From an uncultured bacterium (GTDB taxonomy: Bacteria; Desulfobacterota; Desulfobulbia; Desulfobulbales; Desulfobulbaceae), in contig CAITZN010000203.1 of NCBI GenBank assembly GCA_903896915.1, positions 1-13,085 of the forward strand: 13,085 nt of DNA, read 5' to 3'. The notes beneath the pieces are model-generated. The model was not told the DNA's origin. It worked only from the letters and a program-made list of their open reading frames with translations, and did no database searches. The stretch's first letter is position 1, and each line of letters opens with the position of its first letter. A program made the translations under genes and the position numbers. Below, piece after piece: positions 1 to 6,771 of this stretch.

Positions 1-3000
1 ATCAAAACGGTTCCTCCCCACCATCCTTGCCTGATCACGGTGTTGTTTCTACAGTCACGGGCACGGTAAGTGGAACGTCATCACAATCAAAAAGTTCAAA
101 TTGGAGTAAGCCTGAGCATTGGCTGGCGGAGGATGGGCAGCAGATTCTGGTCGGAACCGTTCTCAAGGATCGCTTTGAACTGATCGAACTCGTAGGTGAA
201 GGCGGTATGGGCATGGTCTTCAGGGCCATTGACCGTAGAAAAATAGAAGCCCAGGACCGCAACCCATATCTGGCCATCAAAATTCTCAACGAGCAATTCA
301 AAAAGCATCCTGAATCGCTAAAGGCCCTGCAACGAGAAGCTCGGAAGGCACAAGACCTCGCCCATCCTAATATCGTCACGGTTTTTGACTTTGACCGTGA
401 GGGATCGACCGTCTTTATGACCATGGAGTTTCTGGACGGGGAGTCGCTCAAAGATATTATTAAGAAAAACCCCAACGGCTTACCTGTGCAACAGGCCATC
501 TCTTTTATTGAAGGAATGTGCCAGGGCCTGTCGTATGCTCATGCAAAGGGAATTGTCCATTCTGATTTTAAGCCGGGCAATGTGTTTATTAACCGTGCCG
601 GTGTGATAAAAATTTTCGATTTTGGTATAGCAAGGGCCGCCAAGACCAAGATGATTGGTGATACGGAGGGAGAAAAAACGACCTTCGACGCTGCGACTCT
701 TGGCGCCCTCACTCCCGCCTATGCCAGCCCGGAGATGTTTGCAGGGTTGGATCCAGATCCTCGTGACGACCTCTTTGCTCTTGCCTGTATTTCGTATGAA
801 CTTTTTTCCGGCAAACATCCCTATAACAAAGAGCGTGCAGACCAGGCCCAGGGAAAAGGGGTTCATCCGAAACGGTTGGAACAGTTAAACCGTCTGCAGT
901 GGAGAGGCTTAGCAAAAGGGTTGAATTTCGACCGAACAGCTCGGACGGATTCTGCGCTCCATTTTTTAAAGGATATAAAGAGAAAAAAATCAAAGTTACC
1001 TGTTATCATTGGCTCATCTGTGCTGACGATTATGGTAACGTCATTTATTTTTAATAAACAACTTGTTTATGTATGGGATCAATACAATATTTTCTCGTTA
1101 AAAAATAAAATCAATTCCATATTAGAATCTGAAGTTGAAGAAAATGTAACAATTTCTCTGGTAAATCTAAAAAATTCAAAAGAGTTTTATCGGAAAATAT
1201 TTTACAGAAATGACGTTAAGCCTGTAATCATAAATGCTTTTTCAAAGAGAGCCAAGAAAAATATTGATTATGATCACAAGAAGTATAATTTTCCAAAGGC
1301 AATTAAATTATTAACAGATGCTAAAGAATTTTATGCTGATGATGAAGAGTCTGTAAATGAGTTAAATAAAATTATAGACGAATACAGATCCGAGCAATCA
1401 AAATTGATAAGTCAGTTGAGGGAACGTTTTGAAAAATTGATCAGTGAGGGGAAGATTTTACCGGCACGCAATGAAGAAAATGTTTTCAATGTAATGGACA
1501 GCGTTGCCTTAATCGATCCAGGGGATCCTCTCCTTACCGACAGCAGATTGGTTGATGCCTATGTTCGTGAGGCTAGTAGCAGCTTAGAGAAAAATGATCT
1601 TGACCGGGCAAGGGAATTCATCAAGACAGGTCTTGATGTTTCTGATGCGAACCCGCAGCTCAAGGAATTGAAAGATAAACTCACTATTAGGTTGAGAGAT
1701 AAGGACGTAAAGTTGGAGATTGCACGTCTTGAGACGGAAGTGGGAAATCGGCTTAAATCTATCCAGTCCATGCAGGACCTGATGAGTATGGGCGATGTGT
1801 TGAAAAAGTTGAGGGAACTGCAACCGGAACACGTTCTGATCGCCAAAGTCGGCAAGATTGGCTTGGCCATACTTGACAAGGATTTGAAGCCGACCATCGA
1901 TGCTCAGGATTGGCGCGCCGGAGACAATGTTATCAAAGAGGTTTCTTCCCTTAACCTGTTGAGCAGGGAAGTACTGCAGTCGCGTTATGATCAACTGACG
2001 GCGGCCAAAGAAAAAGTAGAAGGCGCAGTAGAAGCGCTTTTCGACAAGGCCAACAGAGCAATTGCTGATGGCAAGCCCGATGCGGCTCTATCCTCGATTA
2101 GCGAATTGAAAAAGGCGGTCCCTGATGATATTAGGTTGCAGCGGCTCATTGCAAAGCAAGTACAAGCCTATATCCAGTTGGCCCGGACCGCAAAGGATAG
2201 CTATCGTTGGGATGCTGCCCGCAATACACTTGATCAAGCTCTAAAGCAGGACGTCGATGAGACGATGAAAACGTCTCTGCTCAGGGAGAAAGAAGAGATT
2301 GCCTCGGCAGAAGAAGGGTACAGGCAGCAGGTAAAAGTTGAAGAGAAGCAAAGAGGAGAACAAGAAGAACTGCAAAAGGAAAAGAAACGTAAGGAAGAGA
2401 TCCTGGCATTGCATAATCAGTTTGAGTCGGAATTGAAAACGTTTCAGCCGACTGAAAAAAGCGTCTATAAAGTCTTGGCTATACTTGATACCATCGAAAT
2501 CAAGAATGCCGGGGATCCTCTTGTGGTTTCTGGTCGGAATAAAATTGAAGAATTGTTTTTGAAGGAATGTGAATCGCTCCGTGAAGGCGGTTCTTTCGAG
2601 CAAGCTATCAAGTGTCTGCAAATTGGCTTGAAAGCCCTTCCCGATTCTAAGTTACTTGTTAAAGGGATCAACGAGTATCAGCAAAAACGTGATATTGCCA
2701 AAACGCAGGAACAGGCGGCGAAGCTTGCCAATCTGTTTGATGAAGTCGATAAGCTGATCGGTTCCGCCTTGTTAACTAAGGAATGGGAGGCGAAGCTGCA
2801 AAAAGCAATCGCCGATATATCCGGTCTTTTGGCTAATAGTCAAGACACGAGGATGCAAGACACCAAGAAGAAAATATCGACTCTGTATTTGCATCAGGCC
2901 CAGAAGTACCGGGCTGAGCAACAATTTACCAAAGCCAACGAATCACTGGATAAGGGGGATCGATTTGAGAAAGGTAGCGAGTTGATCGTCAAAGAACGAC

Positions 3001-4190
3001 AGTTCGTTGTTGAGGACGAAAAAGCCTTTAAGGAAAAAGCTGTCGGTCAACAGAAGCTCGCCGAAATTGAAGGACTCAAGCAATCTCTAAGAACCTATGC
3101 CCAGGCAAACGAGATTGATCAGGCCCGTGACACCCTGTCTCGGTTAAAGACTAAACTGGCCGCAGATGATCCCTTTGTTGTTAAAGAGGCTCCACAGGCC
3201 ATTGCCACCGCGTATCTTCGTCTCGCCGAGAAGAAAGCCGGAGCAAAAGATAATCGCGATAACCTGCAGGCAGCGGTTGAACTCGCCAAGTCCGGTTTGG
3301 AACTCGATGCCAAATCAATGGCGCTTTTCAAGGCGGTAGAGAACTATAACAAGGCTATTGCAAAATTGGAGAAGGCTCCGCAACCTCAACCACCGGCACA
3401 AGTACAGCCACCCGCAACGGCACAAGTCCAGCCTCAAGCACCGGCACATGCTCCAGCACAAGCGCCCGCCCAAACGCCTAGCCAAGCGTCGGCACCGGCA
3501 CAGGCACCGGAGCAAAAGCAACCTCCACCAGTTACTGCTGGCGGAGGCAAGCCTTGTTCCGCCAGTTTGGCAGGATTGGGGGCCAGCGTCAGGGCTGTCT
3601 GTTACGATATGGTTCCGGATCAAAATAAACCGTCTATAGGCCCCTATATGGTTGTTGTCCCTGCTGGTGGTGCAATTGCTAAACCATTTGCCATCGGTAA
3701 GTACGAGATTTCTTTCCGGGATTATGATGTCTTTTGTAAGGCCACAGGGAAAAGTTCTCCGAAAACTTCCGAAGGATCGGATGCCCCTGCTGTCAGGGTT
3801 TCGTATCAGGATGCCCAGAGTTATGCGAAATGGCTGACGGAGAAAACAGGCAATACCTATCGGATTCCTAAGGATGCAGAGTGGATGTATGCTGCTGAGG
3901 CCGGCGGCAAAAAGCCTGTCACCGATTATAACTGTTTTCTTCAGCAGGGCTCCGTGGTGCTTAAGGGAAATAGCCTCACCAGCGTTAATTCAGGAGCTGC
4001 AAATGCCTGGGGATTGCAAAATTTTATTGGCAATGTACAAGAGTTCGTTGACGCCTCTTCCTCCGTCAAGGTTCGGGGTGGTTCGTATAAAGATTCGATG
4101 AGTGCTTGTAGTATTACCCTTATTAAAAATCACTCAGGTGCACCTGATGAACTGACCGGATTCAGGCTTGTACGAGAGATAAAGGAATAG
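1..4190 (+). CDS. Membrane-anchored Ser/Thr protein kinase with long repeat region and C-terminal FGE-sulfatase-like domain (5' partial)
   Basis: The frame is open to the left edge (first full codon at 3) with no good start, so the gene begins upstream. A TTG at 27 is the first possible internal start, and residue numbers here count from it. An eukaryotic-type kinase domain spans about 48-315: glycine loop GEGGMG 57-62, ATP lysine K85, helix-C E104, catalytic loop HSDFKPGN 178-185 with D180, DFG 198-200 and SPE 234-236. The usual HRD arginine is a serine. One hydrophobic helix at about 324-342 follows basic residues, predicting a cytoplasmic kinase and an exported remainder. Residues 360-1110 are helical, TPR-like and coiled-coil rich with recurring modules. 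A Pro/Ala/Gln linker (about 1118-1175) leads to an FGE-sulfatase/SUMF1-like domain (about 1185-1387) with FAIGKYEISF, YRIPKDAEWMYAAE, GNVQEF, VRGGSY and GFRLVRE. The position of the first catalytic cysteine of true FGEs is not cysteine, so the domain may bind rather than catalyse. Kinase fold and domain order are clear; substrate and signal are unknown. Confidence 0.9.
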   Translation, partial: QNGSSPPSLPDHGVVSTVTGTVSGTSSQSKSSNWSKPEHWLAEDGQQILVGTVLKDRFELIELVGEGGMGMVFRAIDRRKIEAQDRNPYLAIKILNEQFKKHPESLKALQREARKAQDLAHPNIVTVFDFDREGSTVFMTMEFLDGESLKDIIKKNPNGLPVQQAISFIEGMCQGLSYAHAKGIVHSDFKPGNVFINRAGVIKIFDFGIARAAKTKMIGDTEGEKTTFDAATLGALTPAYASPEMFAGLDPDPRDDLFALACISYELFSGKHPYNKERADQAQGKGVHPKRLEQLNRLQWRGLAKGLNFDRTARTDSALHFLKDIKRKKSKLPVIIGSSVLTIMVTSFIFNKQLVYVWDQYNIFSLKNKINSILESEVEENVTISLVNLKNSKEFYRKIFYRNDVKPVIINAFSKRAKKNIDYDHKKYNFPKAIKLLTDAKEFYADDEESVNELNKIIDEYRSEQSKLISQLRERFEKLISEGKILPARNEENVFNVMDSVALIDPGDPLLTDSRLVDAYVREASSSLEKNDLDRAREFIKTGLDVSDANPQLKELKDKLTIRLRDKDVKLEIARLETEVGNRLKSIQSMQDLMSMGDVLKKLRELQPEHVLIAKVGKIGLAILDKDLKPTIDAQDWRAGDNVIKEVSSLNLLSREVLQSRYDQLTAAKEKVEGAVEALFDKANRAIADGKPDAALSSISELKKAVPDDIRLQRLIAKQVQAYIQLARTAKDSYRWDAARNTLDQALKQDVDETMKTSLLREKEEIASAEEGYRQQVKVEEKQRGEQEELQKEKKRKEEILALHNQFESELKTFQPTEKSVYKVLAILDTIEIKNAGDPLVVSGRNKIEELFLKECESLREGGSFEQAIKCLQIGLKALPDSKLLVKGINEYQQKRDIAKTQEQAAKLANLFDEVDKLIGSALLTKEWEAKLQKAIADISGLLANSQDTRMQDTKKKISTLYLHQAQKYRAEQQFTKANESLDKGDRFEKGSELIVKERQFVVEDEKAFKEKAVGQQKLAEIEGLKQSLRTYAQANEIDQARDTLSRLKTKLAADDPFVVKEAPQAIATAYLRLAEKKAGAKDNRDNLQAAVELAKSGLELDAKSMALFKAVENYNKAIAKLEKAPQPQPPAQVQPPATAQVQPQAPAHAPAQAPAQTPSQASAPAQAPEQKQPPPVTAGGGKPCSASLAGLGASVRAVCYDMVPDQNKPSIGPYMVVVPAGGAIAKPFAIGKYEISFRDYDVFCKATGKSSPKTSEGSDAPAVRVSYQDAQSYAKWLTEKTGNTYRIPKDAEWMYAAEAGGKKPVTDYNCFLQQGSVVLKGNSLTSVNSGAANAWGLQNFIGNVQEFVDASSSVKVRGGSYKDSMSACSITLIKNHSGAPDELTGFRLVREIKE
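3378..3545 (+). repeat. Degenerate repeat coding for Pro/Ala/Gln linker
   Basis: Imperfect tandem units built on CCGGCACAAG-like and CAAGCACC-like motifs encode a PAQ/APAQ-rich stretch of about 55 residues. It sits between the helical region and the FGE-like domain of the kinase. Its composition is that of a flexible or wall-spanning spacer. Length variation between strains would be expected by slippage. Confidence 0.6.
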
Positions 4191-4255
4191 AGACAGCTAA
4201 AACAGATATCATCACGGCCAGATCGTCGTTACCGGCTAACTCGGGAATGGTTTGA

Positions 4256-4408
4256 ATGAATAAAGAATTAAGAGATTTATGCAAAGCTTATGCATCTGGA
4301 CAGATCAGCTGGCAGCAATACAGGGAGCTACGCCGCGCTCTTATCAATAGAATCGTTGATGCTGAAACGGACAAAACGCTGCCAATGGTGAATTTTGTTG
4401 CGCAGTAA
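4256..4408 (+). CDS. Small 50-residue protein, SHOCT-like pattern, downstream of the kinase
   Basis: ATG at 4256 is fixed as the earliest start because an in-frame TGA (4253-4255) sits directly before it. GGGA at 4243-4246 is a modest ribosome binding site nine bases upstream. The product is 50 residues, charged and helical, starting MNKELRDLCKAYASGQISWQ and continuing with QYRELRRALINRIVDAE. The pattern 'L..L...Y..G.IS...Y...R..L' resembles SHOCT-type short helical motifs (inference from pattern only). It lies 65 bp after the kinase stop, in the same direction, and a terminator hairpin begins on its stop codon, which supports a real gene closing a kinase operon. No signal peptide or membrane segment is visible, so a cytoplasmic partner of the kinase is plausible. 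It could instead be the surviving start of a longer protein: after the TAA the same frame stays open for about 40 codons. Confidence 0.55.
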   Translation: MNKELRDLCKAYASGQISWQQYRELRRALINRIVDAETDKTLPMVNFVAQ

Positions 4409-4440
4409 TCAGAGTCCGTTGGTTCTGATGTGTTGTTTTT
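4408..4440 (+). terminator. Rho-independent terminator of the kinase/small-protein unit
   Basis: ATCAGAGTC (4408-4416) pairs with GGTTCTGAT (4421-4429) around a CGTT tetraloop, giving nine pairs of which two are G-T. A T-rich tract, TGTTGTTTTT, follows at 4431-4440. The hairpin begins on the last base of the small gene's stop codon. Confidence 0.6.
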
Positions 4441-5021
4441 GACGGATGAGGGCCATGCTACCTTTTTTGTGGAAGTCTCCATGTGGCAGCTTGAACGAGT
4501 GTCGACATGCTCAATGAGGTCAATGTCCCATCCGTGAAAAATCCTTTTTTGCGATAGCAAAGCTGGATAAAAGAAAATTTTCCCGGGGAGAAAATTAGTC
4601 CCCAACTGCCCGTATCGGTTTTGGTTCTCTGCAGGATGTGTAAACCTGTACCCCCACATGCACTATCCCTCCCCCCTCCCGATTGCCTGCGACAGTTCAA
4701 TATCCGCCCCAGCTGCCACTTGTGGTCAGATGCACTGTTCTGATCTGCGAAACTTTATCATTCTTCTGTTGCAAATAACTGATTTCAACACAAATGCGGG
4801 TATAAAGAACTGTCGATTTTCCTTTCACCACGGGAGTGAGGCAGAACAACATCAAGCTAAATACGTAATTTTTCATAGAGGAAAAGGTTGGGGCAGTACT
4901 ACAGATGGAACATAAACAGAGATGTTACTTTCCCCTTGTTTTTATTGGAAAAAAAATCACTAAACACACTGAATTTTTTTCTCTGCTTGAGCTTTCCATG
5001 AAATCATGGAGTGGTAAGGGG

Positions 5022-5213
5022 TTACAAGAACTCTTTCGGGGCTAAGACTAAAATTGAGCATTGGCGAGATTTATTGAATAAAACTGAGATAAATGGAGAT
5101 GCCATTTTGTTGGCAACCTGTTGGTAACTTTTCAGTTTATCATTTAACATTTTGATTATATTAACTATAGATCTATTTTTTTCAAATTCACGGTATTCTC
5201 GAGGTTTGTGCAT
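5022..5213 (-). CDS. Doubtful 63-residue ORF or gene remnant
   Basis: ATG at 5213 (reverse strand) is preceded by GGGGGC, a possible ribosome binding site. The first 40 residues, beginning MHKPREYREFEKNRSIVNII and including LNDKLKSYQQVANKM, have the look of a small helix-turn-helix-type segment. The remaining 23 residues have no such character, so the frame may be decayed at its 3' end. The frame can be extended upstream to an ATG at 5282, but that extension is Cys-rich and unlikely. Composition is AT-rich, unlike the neighbouring genes. No family was recognised with confidence. It may be a remnant of an acquired gene or a chance ORF. Confidence 0.25.
   Translation of the reverse strand: MHKPREYREFEKNRSIVNIIKMLNDKLKSYQQVANKMASPFISVLFNKSRQCSILVLAPKEFL
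5108..5128. repeat. Two 10-bp direct repeats, 11-bp period
   Basis: TGTTGGCAAC (5108-5117) and TGTTGGTAAC (5119-5128) differ at one base and are one helical turn apart. Each unit also has GTT...AAC symmetry, as a protein-binding half-site pair would. They overlap the doubtful minus-strand ORF, so the repeat could be incidental to coding there. Confidence 0.4.
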
Positions 5214-5255
5214 TTGCCCCCATGGAAACCCTATTGACAGCAGGCACTTGTATAG

Positions 5256-5264
5256 TGTGCATAA
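5256..5264 (-). promoter_or_regulatory. DnaA box (perfect consensus)
   Basis: TGTGCATAA is the reverse complement of TTATGCACA, a full match to the DnaA-box consensus TTATNCACA. It lies about 140 bp before the DnaA homologue's start. A weaker 7-of-9 match, TGTGCATTT, sits at 5207-5215. Known biology: DnaA commonly represses its own gene through such boxes. Confidence 0.55.
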
Positions 5265-5302
5265 ACAACTTGTTTGCAGCATAAAATCAGCTCATACTGC
5301 TT

Positions 5303-5331
5303 TTGACCGATCCCTGGTTCTTCAGTAAATA
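5303..5331 (+). promoter_or_regulatory. Candidate sigma-70-type promoter of the DnaA homologue
   Basis: TTGACC (5303-5308) and TAAATA (5326-5331) are spaced by 17 bp and would give a leader of about 65 bases. The -10 match is only fair. An alternative -35, TTGACA at 5234-5239, is perfect but has no good -10 at normal distance; its downstream side runs into the DnaA box. Confidence 0.3.
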
Positions 5332-5402
5332 GACCCCATTGATTCGAGCGGATTCTTACATGGTAATCAGGAAGAACTTTTAATAAGAAAGGGAAATGAT
5401 CT

Positions 5403-6722
5403 ATGCTGTGGAATGCGATCAAAACATCTTTGCGTGGCGCCTTGTCAGAAAGCGAATTCGGTCTGTGGATCAAACCGCTTGAATGCCAACGACAGGATGA
5501 TCAAGTGCTTGAGCTTGTGGGGCCTGACCGATTTTTCTGTGCCTGGGTTGAAGATCGCTACCTAAACCTCATTCGCCACACGGCTGAAGAGTTAGGGGAA
5601 AATGCCAATGTGCAGCTGAAAGTCGCTGAAAATAAGCCGTTGCAGTTTGCAAGTGACCAACGCGGACAGCTTCGGCTTCCTGGGGTCGCAAGTGGCGGTG
5701 TCCGTCTTCGCTCGCTCCACCCCTCCTTTACCTTCGAGCAGTTCATGGTCGGCGAATCAAATCTGCTGGCTCGCTCTGCCTGTAAGGCCCTGGCTAAAGG
5801 TGAATCCACCTTTGGTAATTGTCTTTTCATGAACAGCACCACCGGGCTGGGCAAGAGCCACCTGACCCAGGCCGTTGTGCACCAGGTGCTGCAGTCCGCC
5901 CCTTCTACCCAGTTGCATTACTTGACCGCCCAGCAATTTTCAGCGGAGATGGTCAAGGGAATCCGTTCTAATTCTATGGAGCAGTTTTCCAAACGATACA
6001 TCAATAACTGCGACATGCTCTTGGTAGAAGACATCCATACCCTGACCGGCAAGAACAAAACTCAGGAAGAATTGAACACCATCCTTGATTATCTGATCAA
6101 AACGGGACGGCGGGTTATTCTGACTTCAGCGGTTGCCCCAACCAAACTTGTCGGCATTGATGATGATTTCCGCAGCCGGATGACTTCGGGCCTGGTAACG
6201 GGAATCGAATCTCCCGATTATGAGACCAGAGCCAGAATTATCCGCCATAAACTTCGCTTGCACGGACTGAATGCAGATGATGAACTGGTGGGTTTTATTG
6301 CTGATAATCTACAGGGCGATGTGAGGCGAATAGAGAGTGCGATTATCGGCATCAAGGCCAAATCCAGCCTGTACAACGTTCCGCCAGATCTGGGTATAGC
6401 AAAAGAAGTGATCTATGGTCTTCTCGGCAGTTCTGTCGAGATCACCGGTGAATCTATTCGCGACCTCATCGGCAGACAGTTCAAGGTCAGTATCGATGAT
6501 CTGCGTTCGCGCTCCCGAAAACGGTCAGTCACCTTTCCCCGGCAAATGGCCATGTATCTCACCCGTAAATATACCGGTATATCGCTTGCTGATATCGGAA
6601 ACATCTATAATCGGGACCACTCTACCGTCCTCTACGCCATCAAGGTGATCACGATGGATATGTCCCGTCAGGCATCCGTTCGGGAGCAGGTGGAAATGCT
6701 CTGCGCCAAACTGAAGAAATAA
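5403..6722 (+). CDS. dnaA: DnaA-family replication initiator, divergent P-loop
   Basis: The 439-residue length and all four DnaA domains match the family. Domain I is at 1-75 (LWIKPLEC, FFCAWVEDRYLN). A short domain II (about 76-105) is followed by the AAA+ core from HPSFTFEQFMVGESN. The P-loop is STTGLGKS 145-152, with Ser in place of the first glycine of the usual GGVGLGKT. Walker B is LLVED 206-210 (usual LLIDD). The box VII arginine region DFRSRM is at 255-260 and sensor II R308 is in GDVRR. Domain IV carries the DNA-recognition signature NRDHSTVLYAIKVI (403-416). DnaA binds ATP and oriC boxes to open the replication origin in the cytoplasm. ATG at 5403 follows AAAGGG at nine bases. It stands alone: no dnaN or recF neighbour, and it converges on hemG. 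The changed motifs leave open whether it is the main initiator or a DnaA paralogue acting as a regulator. Confidence 0.85.
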   Translation: MLWNAIKTSLRGALSESEFGLWIKPLECQRQDDQVLELVGPDRFFCAWVEDRYLNLIRHTAEELGENANVQLKVAENKPLQFASDQRGQLRLPGVASGGVRLRSLHPSFTFEQFMVGESNLLARSACKALAKGESTFGNCLFMNSTTGLGKSHLTQAVVHQVLQSAPSTQLHYLTAQQFSAEMVKGIRSNSMEQFSKRYINNCDMLLVEDIHTLTGKNKTQEELNTILDYLIKTGRRVILTSAVAPTKLVGIDDDFRSRMTSGLVTGIESPDYETRARIIRHKLRLHGLNADDELVGFIADNLQGDVRRIESAIIGIKAKSSLYNVPPDLGIAKEVIYGLLGSSVEITGESIRDLIGRQFKVSIDDLRSRSRKRSVTFPRQMAMYLTRKYTGISLADIGNIYNRDHSTVLYAIKVITMDMSRQASVREQVEMLCAKLKK

Positions 6723-6733
6723 TCCCTATCCTC

Positions 6734-6771
6734 CCTAGCAGCGGTTTATCTGCGGAAAAAGCGCTGCTGGG
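6734..6771. terminator. Hairpin between convergent dnaA-like gene and hemG
   Basis: AGCAGCG (6737-6743) pairs exactly with CGCTGCT (6762-6768), extended by CCT/GGG to ten pairs including one wobble, with an 18-base loop. It fills most of the 49-bp gap between the two converging genes, as a shared terminator would. Neither strand has a T-run after the stem, so it would be a weak intrinsic terminator at best. Confidence 0.4.

Larger units (their letters stand above)
4441..5402. other. Approx. 960-bp region without a confident gene, upstream of the DnaA homologue
   Basis: No reading frame here looks convincingly protein coding on either strand. The first part (4441-4720) has mixed composition with pyrimidine-rich runs. 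From about 4920 to 5200 it becomes strongly AT-rich, with runs of A and T near 4946-4980 and 5160-5185. Visible small structures are a short inverted repeat TCCATG-AAAT-CATGGA (4995-5010), an A/T-rich hairpin AATTTTC/GAAAATT near 4575-4598, a 7-bp long-range inverted pair (4442-4448 with 4529-4535), direct repeats at 5108-5128 and a perfect DnaA box at 5256-5264. It could be a long regulatory leader, a degraded gene region or an origin-like segment; the sequence alone does not decide. Confidence 0.5.

Noticed and set aside
3315..3623. Arg/Leu/Cys-rich minus-strand ORF
   Set aside because: It is the complement of the Pro/Ala/Gln linker repeat of the kinase; its odd composition comes from that repeat.
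4288..4659. 123-codon minus-strand ORF
   Set aside because: It overlaps the small gene and its terminator on the other strand, and its translation shows no domain pattern.
4658..4915. 85-codon plus-strand ORF in the non-coding region
   Set aside because: It has no ribosome binding site, irregular composition and no recognisable motif, so it was not called a gene.
4920..5402. Replication origin (oriC)
   Set aside because: There is only one perfect DnaA box and no dnaN/recF/gidA neighbourhood. It is kept as a finding to test and not annotated as an origin.
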